Shown piece by piece: positions 35,184 through 43,889 of a stretch of 64,000 bases of DNA. The stretch covers positions 248,001 to 312,000 of the forward strand of contig NZ_CAKASM010000001.1 of NCBI RefSeq assembly GCF_916858675.1. Direction: 5' to 3'. A model generated the notes under the pieces. The model did not search any database, was not told where the DNA came from, and worked only from the letters and a program-made list of their open reading frames with translations. The DNA is from Sphingomonas sp. Leaf21. GTDB lineage: Bacteria > Pseudomonadota > Alphaproteobacteria > Sphingomonadales > Sphingomonadaceae. Made by a program: the position numbers and the translations under genes. Numbering within the stretch: position 1 is the first letter of the stretch; each line of letters starts with the position of its first letter.

Positions 35184-38100
35184 ATGACACCGAATCCGCA
35201 CGTCCGCCTGCGCCGCATCACCCTGCTTTGCGCCAGCGCCCTCGGCGCGATGACCGCCTCGACGGCGCTCGCCCAGGCCGTGCCCCCGCCGCAGGAGCAG
35301 GTTCCCGCCGACGGACAGGATAACGGCCCCGCCGGCCGTCCCGCGCCGCAGACCGATCAGACCCCGGGCACGTCGAGCGAAGACATCGTCGTCACCGGCT
35401 ATCGCTCGAGCCTCGCCAAATCGACCAACGCCAAGCGGGCGGCGACCGGCTTTACCGATTCGATCTTCGCCGAGGATATCGGCAAGTTCCCCGACACCAA
35501 CATCGCCGAATCCTTCAACCGCATTCCCGGCGTGACCATCACGCGCGACGTGACCGGCGAAGGCACCAACGTCGCGATCCGGGGGCTCGGCTCCAACTTC
35601 ACCAACGTCACGCTGAACGGCGCGCCGATCGCTGTCGCGTCGTCGGGCGCGACCGATGCGCAGGGGACCGACCGTTCGGTCGACCTCAGCTTCTTCCCGA
35701 CCGACCTGTTTACCAAGCTGACGGTCAACAAGAGCTATACCGCCGACCTGCTCGAAGGCGGCGCGGCGGGCAATATCGACCTCCGGTCGGCACGCCCGTT
35801 CGATCGCCAGACCTCGTTCGTCGCCTATAATGTTCAGGGCACCAAGCAGACGCCCGAAGACCGGATCGGCGCGCGCGGCTCGCTGATCGGCAGCTGGCGC
35901 AACGACACGGTCGGCATTCTAGCGGGCGTCTCGGCGCAGCGCCTGTTCACCGACACGCGCGGGTTCGAGACGATCGGTTATACCAACCCCGCGCTGACCG
36001 CCGCGCAGTGCGGCGCGACGAGCGGGTGCAACAGCACCGGTGGCGGCAACTGGACGATCCCCTCGACCGTCCCTGTCGGCGCCGGGGCGGGCCTGGTTCC
36101 CGGCACGGTCATCGACCGCAACTTCCTGCTCGCCAACAATCCCGGTGCGAGCATCCAGCAGATCGACAACGGCCTGCTTCCGCGCCTCGGGCGCGTTGCC
36201 GATATCCGGGGCCCGCGTGATCGCATCAACGCGATCGTCAGCGCCGAATATCGCCCGACCGACGAGCTGCATTTCTACATCGACGGCCTGTACGGCTTCA
36301 AGAAGAACGACCTGATCCGCGAGGATATGGCCTGGATCGTCCGCAACGGCGCGTCGATCCCGACGAACCTGACCTTCGACAAGTCGGACTGCAGCGCGGG
36401 TTGCACGGTGACCGGCGGCACCTTCGCCAATGCGCAGTTCTTCGACGAATTCCGCCCCTATACCGAGACGACTCGGCTGTGGAGCGTCAATCCGGGCGGC
36501 GAATGGGCGATCAACGACAAGCTGAAGCTGAACTTCCAGGGCAACTACGCCCGGTCGACCTTCCACCGCGAAAGCCCGACCGTCGGCATGACCACGCCGC
36601 TGGGCGTCGGCAACACGGTCACCTATTCGAACACCGGCGGTGTGCCGACGATCACCAGCGCGCTCGACCTCAACGATCCGAAGAATTTCGGATGGTATGC
36701 GGGAAGCCGCGTCAACATTCAGGACGAACGTCGCCTCAACATCAACAAGGGGCTGCGCGGCGACCTGACCTGGGGCGATACCGCGCTCAACCTGAAGGTC
36801 GGTGGCGCCTTCGACAACACGTCGCGCCAGATCCGTGGCTTCGACAACAGCCAATATTGGCAGAACGCGGTCTGCGGCAACAATCCCAACGTCGCGGTCC
36901 CCTCCCCCAACTCGCAGCCGCCCTGCGAAGGTCTCAACGCGCCGGGCGCCGCCCCTGCGGGCTATCCGACCTATCCGGGCTATGGCACCGGCTTCAGCTC
37001 GGGCATGAGCGGCCCGGTCAGCTATGGCGGGTCGCTGATCCCCAACAGCGCGGCGCCGAGCTATCTGATGCCAGGCCCAGCCGGATTCGTGACGGTCAAC
37101 TGGCCCGCGTTCCAGGCGGCGAGCAACTACAAGTACTTCCACGACAACGCGCCTGAGAATGGCGGTGCCAATACGGGTGCGAGCGCGGGCTTCATCCGCG
37201 AGATCGTCAAGTCCGCCTTCGCCACGATCAACGGGTCGCAGGAACTGGGCGGCAATACGCTGCGCTTCAACGTCGGCGTGCGCTACGTCAACACGATCCA
37301 GACCATCTCGGGCCGCGTCTCGCTGCCCGACCCCCGCAACACCACCGCGAGCGGCGGCACGCTGCCCGATGGCAGCCGCTATCCCAGCCTGATCAACATC
37401 TCCACGACGCGTAACGTCTATTCGGAGTGGCTGCCCGCCGCGACGGTCGCCTATGACATCGGCGAGCATGCGGTGGTCCGCGCCGCTGGATCGCGGACAA
37501 TGACCCGCCCCGACCCCTCGGCGCAGCTGCCGGGCGTCAACTTCGGCGCGCCCTCGGCCGACCAGGCATCGATCGGCAACCCCGCGCTCGCGCCCTATCT
37601 GTCGACCAACCTCGACCTGGGCTTCGAATATTATACCGGCCGCGAGGGCGTGATCAGCTTCAACGCGTTCCGCAAGTCGCTGGAAGGGTTCACCACCACC
37701 GCGATCAATACCGTGCCCTTCTCCAACCTCGCCCAGTACGGCATCACCTACGACACGCTGAACCCGACCCAGCAGATCGCGATCAACTCGCGCGGTGGTC
37801 CCAGCCAGGCGCAGGTCCAGGTCACCTCGCAGGTCAACGTGCCCAACAAGCTGACCATCAACGGCCTGGAATTCCAGTGGGTCCAGCCGCTCGACTTCCT
37901 GACCAAGGCGATCGGCATCACGGGCTTCGGCTTCAACGCCAATGCCACCATCGTCGACCAGCGCAGCGATGGTCCCGCCATCGCGTTCGGCGTGGCGCCC
38001 TTCACGTACAACATCACCGGCTATTACGAGAAGAACGGCGTGATGCTGCGCGTCGCCACCACCTCGCGCCAGGGTTCGCAGAACAGCGGCGCGGCGCAGA

Positions 38101-38330
38101 ACGGCATTCCGGCAGCGGCGCTGTTCGGCACCGACTACACCACCTACGACTTCTCGTCGGCCTTCGATCTCGACAAGATCCTCGGCATTCCCGGGGCGCC
38201 GCAGCTGACGATCAACGTCGCCAACTTCACCAATGCGACGCTGCGCTCCTACTTCCAGTTCGAGAATGCGACCTTCACCCAGTACAAGCCGGGTCGCCAG
38301 TTCCTGATCGGCTTGCGCGGGACCTTCTGA
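35184..38330 (+). CDS. TonB-dependent receptor (Xanthomonas/Caulobacter type)
   Basis: A 1048-residue outer-membrane receptor. The signal peptide ends near ALAQA (residue 32), a Pro/Gln-rich linker follows, and the TonB box is DIVVTGYRSSL. The plug carries FPDTNIAESFNRIPGVTITRD and GTNVAIRGLGSNFTNVTLNG, typical of the carbohydrate-receptor group, and the barrel ends in GRQFLIGLRGTF with the terminal Phe needed for membrane assembly. Location after GH67 and ManD genes, with a shared LacI-type operator, suggests uptake of aldouronic acids or xylo-oligosaccharides. It is followed by a strong terminator. Confidence 0.92.
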   Translation: MTPNPHVRLRRITLLCASALGAMTASTALAQAVPPPQEQVPADGQDNGPAGRPAPQTDQTPGTSSEDIVVTGYRSSLAKSTNAKRAATGFTDSIFAEDIGKFPDTNIAESFNRIPGVTITRDVTGEGTNVAIRGLGSNFTNVTLNGAPIAVASSGATDAQGTDRSVDLSFFPTDLFTKLTVNKSYTADLLEGGAAGNIDLRSARPFDRQTSFVAYNVQGTKQTPEDRIGARGSLIGSWRNDTVGILAGVSAQRLFTDTRGFETIGYTNPALTAAQCGATSGCNSTGGGNWTIPSTVPVGAGAGLVPGTVIDRNFLLANNPGASIQQIDNGLLPRLGRVADIRGPRDRINAIVSAEYRPTDELHFYIDGLYGFKKNDLIREDMAWIVRNGASIPTNLTFDKSDCSAGCTVTGGTFANAQFFDEFRPYTETTRLWSVNPGGEWAINDKLKLNFQGNYARSTFHRESPTVGMTTPLGVGNTVTYSNTGGVPTITSALDLNDPKNFGWYAGSRVNIQDERRLNINKGLRGDLTWGDTALNLKVGGAFDNTSRQIRGFDNSQYWQNAVCGNNPNVAVPSPNSQPPCEGLNAPGAAPAGYPTYPGYGTGFSSGMSGPVSYGGSLIPNSAAPSYLMPGPAGFVTVNWPAFQAASNYKYFHDNAPENGGANTGASAGFIREIVKSAFATINGSQELGGNTLRFNVGVRYVNTIQTISGRVSLPDPRNTTASGGTLPDGSRYPSLINISTTRNVYSEWLPAATVAYDIGEHAVVRAAGSRTMTRPDPSAQLPGVNFGAPSADQASIGNPALAPYLSTNLDLGFEYYTGREGVISFNAFRKSLEGFTTTAINTVPFSNLAQYGITYDTLNPTQQIAINSRGGPSQAQVQVTSQVNVPNKLTINGLEFQWVQPLDFLTKAIGITGFGFNANATIVDQRSDGPAIAFGVAPFTYNITGYYEKNGVMLRVATTSRQGSQNSGAAQNGIPAAALFGTDYTTYDFSSAFDLDKILGIPGAPQLTINVANFTNATLRSYFQFENATFTQYKPGRQFLIGLRGTF

Positions 38331-38350
38331 TCCCTCTACCCCGCGAAATG

Positions 38351-38382
38351 AAAAGGCCCCGGTTCGCGCCGGGGCCTTTTTT
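38351..38382 (+). terminator. Intrinsic terminator of the xylan/uronate locus
   Basis: A 12-bp stem (AAAAGGCCCCGG with its complement) closes over the loop TTCGCG and ends in TTTTTT. It lies 20 nt after the receptor stop. The A-tract opposite the T-tract makes it partly bidirectional, so it may also serve the convergent amidase gene. Confidence 0.9.
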
Positions 38383-38410
38383 GTGCCGCCGCGATTGGAG
38401 GCGAAAGGGT

Positions 38411-39988
38411 TTAGCGGCCCGTCAGGCCCGGCCCCACATCCGCCTGCGGCAGGTAGCGCGGTGCGCGTCGCGCGCGTGCCTTCTGCTCATAGGCATAGCC
38501 CGTGCCGAGAACGAGCGCGTCGGCGCCCTTGCTGGCGATGAAGGACAGGCCGACAGGCATTCCACGAACCAGCCCCATCGGCACGGTCAAATGCGGATAT
38601 CCCGCCACGGCGGGCAGTTCGGATGCGGAGGGGCCGCCATATTGATCGCCATGGACGGGATCGCTCAGCCAGGCGGCGTCATAGGTCGGCTCGACCAGGA
38701 TTTGTGCCCGCGCGGCTTTCAGCATCGCGTCGATTCCCTCCGCCCCGGCCAGTCGAACCGACAAACTCCGCGCCGCACGGTAGGCCGGGTCGGACAGGCC
38801 ACGCGTCTCCGCAGCCTGCTCGAACAGCTCCTGAGCGAAGAACGGCATCTCCTCCGCGACATGGGCGCGATTGAAGGCGATGATCTGGTCCAGACTGCGC
38901 GTCTTCACGGCGGGCGGGGTCGTGGCGAGATAGGTGTCCAGATCGGCCTTGAGCTCGGTCATCAGCACCGTCTGCTCCGCATCGCCCAGCCCCTTCAGAT
39001 CGGGGACGCCGACATCGACCAGCACCGCACCCGCCGCACGCAGGGCCGCCAGTGCCTGATCGTAACGTTCGGAAAGGGCAGCCGACATCGTCTTGGGTCG
39101 GATCACGCCGACGCGCATACCCGCCGGCGCGTCGCTGCGCAGGCCCGCCGCATAGTCCTGCGCCACCGCATTCGACGTGGCGGGATCGGCGGGGTCGGGA
39201 CCGACCATCGCCGATAGCATCAGCGCCACGTCGCGGACGCTGCGTCCCATCGGACCGGGCGTATCCTGGCTGTGGCTGATCGGGACCACGTGGGTACGAC
39301 TGACGAGCCCGATAGAGGGCTTGAAACCGACAAGTCCGTTCACCGACGACGGACAGACGACCGAACCATCGGTCTCCGTACCGACCGCGATCGCCGCGAA
39401 GCTGGCGGCGATCGCGGCGCCCGATCCCGACGACGAGCCGCAGGCGGTGCGGTCGAGCGCATAGGGATTGCGGACAAGTCCGCCGACCGCGCTCCAGCCA
39501 CTCATCGCGTGGGTCGAGCGGATGTTCGCCCATTCGGAGAGGTTCGTCTTTCCCAGGATCACCGCGCCCGCCTTGCGAAGCAACGCGACGACGGGGGCAT
39601 CGCGGCGGGTGACATTGTCCGCCAGTGCCAGGCTTCCGGCCGTCGTGGCGATCGGATCGGCCGTTTCGATATTGTCCTTGATGAGGATCGGGATGCCGTG
39701 GAGCGGTCCGCGCAGGCGCCCCTTCCGCCGTTCGGCATCCAGCGCCCGCGCCTGTTCCAGCGCGTCGGGGTTGATCGCGATGACGCTCCGCAGGGTTGGG
39801 CCCTTGCGGTCCATGGAGTCGATCCGGGCGAGATAGGCCTTGGTGATCTCGACGCTATCAGCCTGGCCGTTCGCCATCAGCGCCTGCAACTGCGCGACCG
39901 ACATTTCCTCGACCTTGGCCTGCCGCGCCGACGCGGGCCCCGCGCAGGCGAGCGCCGCCACGGCCAATCCCATCACCACGTCACGCAT
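38411..39988 (-). CDS. Exported amidase-signature hydrolase
   Basis: A 525-residue amidase of the Ser-cisSer-Lys family. A signal peptide (MRDVVMGLAVAALACAGPASA) puts it in the periplasm. The catalytic Lys lies in ILGKTNLSEWAN, the loop CGSSSGSGAAIAA is the family signature, and ETDGSVVCPSSVNGLVGFKPS provides the cis-Ser and nucleophile Ser. The chosen ATG (10 residues inside a longer frame) starts exactly at the signal peptide. The substrate (amide, ester or peptide amide) is unknown. Confidence 0.9.
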   Translation of the reverse strand: MRDVVMGLAVAALACAGPASARQAKVEEMSVAQLQALMANGQADSVEITKAYLARIDSMDRKGPTLRSVIAINPDALEQARALDAERRKGRLRGPLHGIPILIKDNIETADPIATTAGSLALADNVTRRDAPVVALLRKAGAVILGKTNLSEWANIRSTHAMSGWSAVGGLVRNPYALDRTACGSSSGSGAAIAASFAAIAVGTETDGSVVCPSSVNGLVGFKPSIGLVSRTHVVPISHSQDTPGPMGRSVRDVALMLSAMVGPDPADPATSNAVAQDYAAGLRSDAPAGMRVGVIRPKTMSAALSERYDQALAALRAAGAVLVDVGVPDLKGLGDAEQTVLMTELKADLDTYLATTPPAVKTRSLDQIIAFNRAHVAEEMPFFAQELFEQAAETRGLSDPAYRAARSLSVRLAGAEGIDAMLKAARAQILVEPTYDAAWLSDPVHGDQYGGPSASELPAVAGYPHLTVPMGLVRGMPVGLSFIASKGADALVLGTGYAYEQKARARRAPRYLPQADVGPGLTGR

Positions 39989-40216
39989 CGCATCCCCCCA
40001 ACGATCCCGGCACGCCAAGCTATCGCGACCCGGCGGGTACGCAAGCTATTGATTGTCGGCGAAAGCCGGATCGCGGGCGAGAGACTGCTGGTGCCCTGCG
40101 CGCATCCCCCGATTTTCCACGTCACGCACCCGTTGACGATCATCCATGCGTTTTTGATCGCCCATGCAGGCAAATCGCTTGCCGGACATGAGCGAGCCGC
40201 TGTATGTGACACCCGC
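39989..40216. other. Divergent gap between amidase and inositol cluster
   Basis: These 228 nt separate two divergent transcripts. A TTGACG near 40133 could be a -35 for the inositol cluster but no convincing -10 is seen. No repeat or gene is evident. Confidence 0.4.
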
Positions 40217-41086
40217 ATGACACGTCCTCCACCGGACCGGTCGCGGGATCGGCGGATCGAGGATCCGACCAACCTTTGGATCGTACACCCAGCCGCACGC
40301 GCGCTGCTGCCGTGGTTCGTCGCCCGCGGGATATCCGCCAACATGGTTTCGGTGGGCGGGCTGATGCTCGGCGCGATGGCCGCCTTCAGCTATGCGCATT
40401 GGCAGGATCCTCGCTTCGTCATACTCGGGCTATTGCTCTCGATCGGCTGGTTGATCGCCGATGGTCTCGACGGGATGATCGCCAGGGCGACCGGCACCGC
40501 CAGTCCTCTTGGCCGGGCTCTGGATGGCCTGTGCGATCACGGTGTGTTCGCGCTGATCTATGTCGTGCTGGCATGGTCGATCGGAACGGCGGGCGGCTGG
40601 GCGCTCGCGTTCGCGGCGGGTGCGGCCCATGCCGTCCAGTCCAATTTCTACGAGAGCGAGCGCGCGCGCTTCCATCGCCGGTGCAGGGGCATCGCCGCCC
40701 CGACGTCGTTGTCGATCAGTCGCAATCCGCTCGTTCGCCTCTACGATGGCGTCGCCGGGACGCTGGAACGCTTTGCCGTGCGCTTCGACCGCTCGCTCGA
40801 CCGTCACCCCGATCCCGAGGCGCTGGCCGAGACTTACGGCGCAGCCGCCACGCCGCCGATGCGGCTGATGAGCCTGCTCAGCGCCAATGTCCGCGTCTAC
40901 ACGATCTTCCTCGCCTGCCTGGCTGGTGACCCCCGCTGGCTCTGGTGGGTCGAACTCGTTCCGCTGACCCTCATCCTGCTCACCGGGCTGTGGTGGCACC
41001 GCAAGGTCGAGAGTCGGCTGGTCCGCAGCGACGTTCCCGTTTTCCAACATTCTATGATCCACTCGAAGGACGTAAATACCCAATGA
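40217..41086 (+). CDS. CDP-alcohol phosphotransferase (putative phosphoinositol transferase)
   Basis: A 289-residue integral membrane enzyme with the full family motif D-x2-D-G-x2-A-R-x8-G-x3-D-x3-D (DGLDGMIAR...GRALDGLCD) near residues 76-101. Helices lie on both sides (VILGLLLSIGWLIA, ALIYVVLAWSIG). Such enzymes transfer a phospho-alcohol group from a CDP-linked donor. Adjacent genes suggest the donor is CDP-inositol and the product an inositol phospholipid. The start is ATG 40217; a longer in-frame extension opposite the amidase gene is shadow. It overlaps the inositol-1-phosphate synthase start by 4 nt. Confidence 0.85.
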   Translation: MTRPPPDRSRDRRIEDPTNLWIVHPAARALLPWFVARGISANMVSVGGLMLGAMAAFSYAHWQDPRFVILGLLLSIGWLIADGLDGMIARATGTASPLGRALDGLCDHGVFALIYVVLAWSIGTAGGWALAFAAGAAHAVQSNFYESERARFHRRCRGIAAPTSLSISRNPLVRLYDGVAGTLERFAVRFDRSLDRHPDPEALAETYGAAATPPMRLMSLLSANVRVYTIFLACLAGDPRWLWWVELVPLTLILLTGLWWHRKVESRLVRSDVPVFQHSMIHSKDVNTQ

Positions 41087-42174
41087 CGAGCATCAACATC
41101 GCCGTGGTCGGCATCGGCAATTGCGCCAGCTCCCTGGTTCAGGGCCTGTCGCATTATCGGGACGGGGCGAACGAGACGATCGGCCTGATGCATTGGGATC
41201 TGGGCGGCTACCGGCCCAGCGATATCAAGGTCGTCGCCGCCTGGGACGTCGACAAGCGCAAGGTCGGCAAGGATGTCGCCGAGGCGATCTTCGCCAAGCC
41301 GAACTGCACCGCGATCTTCTGCGAGACGATCGAGACGACCGGCGCCGTCGTCCGCATGGGCAAGATCCTCGACGGCGTGGCCGAGCATATGGCCGAGTAT
41401 AACGACGACCGCACCTTCCTGCTCGCCGACGCGCCCGAGCCGACGAAGGAAGAGGTCATCGCCGCGCTGCGCGAGTCGAAGACCGACGTGCTGATGAACT
41501 ACCTGCCCGTGGGCAGCCAGCAGGCGAGCGAGTTCTACGCCGAATGCGCGCTGGAGGCCGGTGTCGCCTTCGTCAACAACATCCCCGTCTTCATCGCCAG
41601 CAACCCCGAATGGGCATCGCGTTTCGAGGCGGCGGGCGTGCCGATCATCGGCGACGATATCAAGGCGCAGCTGGGTGCGACGATCGTCCACCGCGTGCTG
41701 ACCGACCTGTTCGCCAAGCGCGGCGTCAAGCTCGAGCGGACCTATCAGCTCAATACCGGCGGCAATACCGACTTCCTGAACATGTCGAACCACCGCCGCC
41801 TCGCCTCCAAGAAGATCTCCAAGACCGAGGCGGTGCAGTCGGTCGCGGCCGAGCGTCTGGACGACGAGAATGTCCATATCGGTCCGTCGGACTATGTGCC
41901 GTGGCAGAACGACAACAAGGTCTGCTTCCTGCGTATGGAGGGTTCGATGTTCGGTGGCGTGCCGATGAACCTGGAACTGCGCCTGTCGGTCGAGGACAGC
42001 CCGAACAGCGCCGGTGTGGCGATCGACATGATCCGTTGTGCCAAGCTGGCCAAGGATCGTGGCCTTGCCGGTCCGATCGACGCGGCATCGGCCTATTTCT
42101 GCAAGCATCCCCGCACGCAGATGACCGACGACCTCGCCGCCCAGGCGGTCAAAGACTTCATCACCCTGCAATAA
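41083..42174 (+). CDS. ino1: Myo-inositol-1-phosphate synthase
   Basis: This NAD-dependent enzyme converts glucose 6-phosphate to L-myo-inositol 1-phosphate. The 363-residue protein has the N-terminal AVVGIGNCASSLVQGL nucleotide-binding motif, MNYLPVGSQQASEFYAE, NNIPVFIASNPEW, IIGDDIKAQLGATIVHRVL and LNTGGNTDFLNMSNHRRLASKKISK with the catalytic Lys residues. Length fits the short bacterial/archaeal type. It begins in a 4-nt overlap with the CDP-alcohol phosphotransferase and ends 1 nt before the nucleotidyltransferase start, so the three form one translational unit. Confidence 0.95.
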   Translation: MTSINIAVVGIGNCASSLVQGLSHYRDGANETIGLMHWDLGGYRPSDIKVVAAWDVDKRKVGKDVAEAIFAKPNCTAIFCETIETTGAVVRMGKILDGVAEHMAEYNDDRTFLLADAPEPTKEEVIAALRESKTDVLMNYLPVGSQQASEFYAECALEAGVAFVNNIPVFIASNPEWASRFEAAGVPIIGDDIKAQLGATIVHRVLTDLFAKRGVKLERTYQLNTGGNTDFLNMSNHRRLASKKISKTEAVQSVAAERLDDENVHIGPSDYVPWQNDNKVCFLRMEGSMFGGVPMNLELRLSVEDSPNSAGVAIDMIRCAKLAKDRGLAGPIDAASAYFCKHPRTQMTDDLAAQAVKDFITLQ

Positions 42175-42175
42175 G

Positions 42176-42919
42176 GTGATCGACACCGCGATCCTGCTGG
42201 CGGCGGGCGAAGGCAGTCGCCTGCGCTCCGCCGCCCCGTACAAGCCGCTATGCCGTGTCGGCGATCGAGCGCTGATCGATCATGCCCTTCACGGCTTCGC
42301 GGCGGCGGGATTGCGGCGCGTCGTGGTGGTGCTGGGCTATGGCGGCGATGCCATCGAGGCGCATCTGGCGGCGTCGGATCAGCCGGTCGCCGTCACCACC
42401 GTGCGCGTCGCCGATCATCGCGAGCCCAATGGCGTGTCGGTCCTGGCGGCCGCATCGCAGGTCGACGGTGGCGATGCGCTGCTCGCCATGTGCGATCATC
42501 TCGTCGATCCAGAGCTTTACCGTCGTGTCGCCGAGGCCGGGTCCGGTGGCGGCGCCCGGCTGGCGATCGATCGGCGTATCGGGAGCGACTGGGTCGATCT
42601 CGATGACGTGACCTGTGTCCGTACCGAGGGCGAACATATCGTCGCCATCGGCAAGGGCCTGGACGCCTATAACTGTTTCGACACGGGCGTGTTCGCGATC
42701 GGCCGTCCGCTGTTCGACGCGCTGGCGAGCCTCCATGCGCCCTCGCTGACCGAAGGTATGCGGGTGCTGGCGGCGCGGGATCTCGCCCGGACGCTGGACT
42801 GCAGCGATGTCGACTGGATCGACGTCGATGATCCACCCGCGCTGGCCAAGGCCGAGGCCTGGATCCGAGGCGAAACCGGCGCGACCAGCGGTTCAGCCTT
42901 GCGGGAAGTCTGCCGCTAG
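42176..42919 (+). CDS. CTP:inositol-1-phosphate cytidylyltransferase-like protein
   Basis: A 247-residue nucleotidyltransferase. It begins AILLAAGEGSRLRSAAPYKPLCRVG, the pyrophosphorylase signature, and contains LLAMCDHLVDPELYRRV (metal Asp) and the AIDRRIGSDWVDLDDVTCV and IGKGLDAYNCFDTGVF blocks, which resemble the IPCT domains of Archaeoglobus and Aquifex enzymes that make CDP-inositol. The start is GTG 42176, one nt after the ino1 stop. Alternatives are other sugar nucleotidyltransferases, but the ino1 neighbour supports inositol 1-phosphate. Its 3' end overlaps the convergent SDR gene by 27 nt. Confidence 0.8.
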   Translation: MIDTAILLAAGEGSRLRSAAPYKPLCRVGDRALIDHALHGFAAAGLRRVVVVLGYGGDAIEAHLAASDQPVAVTTVRVADHREPNGVSVLAAASQVDGGDALLAMCDHLVDPELYRRVAEAGSGGGARLAIDRRIGSDWVDLDDVTCVRTEGEHIVAIGKGLDAYNCFDTGVFAIGRPLFDALASLHAPSLTEGMRVLAARDLARTLDCSDVDWIDVDDPPALAKAEAWIRGETGATSGSALREVCR

Positions 42920-43735
42920 GCTTGTCGCGCGATGGCCCTCGATCTCCGACAGGCGCTTGCGCAGCGTATCGGTAACCGCATCATAGCCCCAGCGCCCGAG
43001 CACCAGGTGGCGCGGCGGCTCGGGCTGCTCGGTCAGCGCGATCATCGCATGTGCGGCACGGACGGGATCCCCCGCCTGCGACCCGCTGACCGCGCGCGTG
43101 CTGGCGAGACGCTTGCCTGCCGTCTCGTCGTAGTCCGCGATACGGCTCGGCGTCTGCTGCAGCGAGCGACCCGCCCAATCGGTGCGGAATGGTCCCGGCT
43201 CGACGCACGTGACATGGATGCCCAACGGTCCGACCTCGGCGGCAAGCGAGTCCGACCAGCCCTCGACGGCATGTTTCGAGGCGGCGTAATAGCCTGAACC
43301 GGGATAGCCTGCCAGGCCAGCCACCGAGGTGATGTTGATCACGTGGCCACGCCGTGCCGCACGCATCAGCGGCAACACCGCCCGCGTCATCGCGAACAGG
43401 CCGAACACGTTGACGTCGAACTGTGCGCGGATCGCTTCGTCCGCCCCCTCCTCGATCGTGCTTTGATAGCCATAGCCCGCATTGTTGACGAGCACGTCGA
43501 TACCGCCGAACCGCGCCTTGGCGGCAGCGACGGCAGCAGTGATCTGGGCATCATCGGTAACGTCGAGCGCCATGGTGACGGCGTTGTCACCATGCGGCGC
43601 TACGATGTCGGCGATGCTGTCGCGGTCCCGCGCGGTCACCACCGCACGGCCACCATGTTCGAGGACCATCCTGGCAAGCTCGCGACCAAAGCCGGTCGAG
43701 CATCCGGTAATCAACCAGACGGCGGGGGTGGACAT
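42893..43735 (-). CDS. Short-chain dehydrogenase/reductase
   Basis: A 280-residue classical SDR. The cofactor motif is TGCSTGFG near residue 9, NNAGYGYQ lies in the middle and the catalytic YYAASKHAVEGW contains Y-x-x-x-K, followed by VEPGPFRTDW. The substrate is unknown. ATG 43735 was chosen because it directly precedes the first beta-strand (TPAVWLITG). It converges on the inositol cluster, overlapping it by 27 nt. Confidence 0.93.
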   Translation of the reverse strand: MSTPAVWLITGCSTGFGRELARMVLEHGGRAVVTARDRDSIADIVAPHGDNAVTMALDVTDDAQITAAVAAAKARFGGIDVLVNNAGYGYQSTIEEGADEAIRAQFDVNVFGLFAMTRAVLPLMRAARRGHVINITSVAGLAGYPGSGYYAASKHAVEGWSDSLAAEVGPLGIHVTCVEPGPFRTDWAGRSLQQTPSRIADYDETAGKRLASTRAVSGSQAGDPVRAAHAMIALTEQPEPPRHLVLGRWGYDAVTDTLRKRLSEIEGHRATSLAADFPQG

Positions 43736-43889
43736 GGGCAAGCCTTTCTCTGTTCGGACTGGCAAGCGCTTCGCGTCGCGATTGTTCCGATGGTCCTGCG
43801 ACGAATGGAGGGCCGCATACGATCAGCGCCCCCGTCTCGACTGTTGCCGGGAGCCTGGGCCGCTACAACGCGCCAAAAGGGAAGTTCCG

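Noticed and set aside
35919..37469. A 516-residue open frame opposite the large TonB receptor
   Set aside because: Antisense shadow with no motif; the plus-strand receptor is continuous.
39272..40216. In-frame N-terminal extension of the CDP-alcohol phosphotransferase
   Set aside because: It runs antisense through the amidase catalytic region; the phosphotransferase fold starts after ATG 40217.
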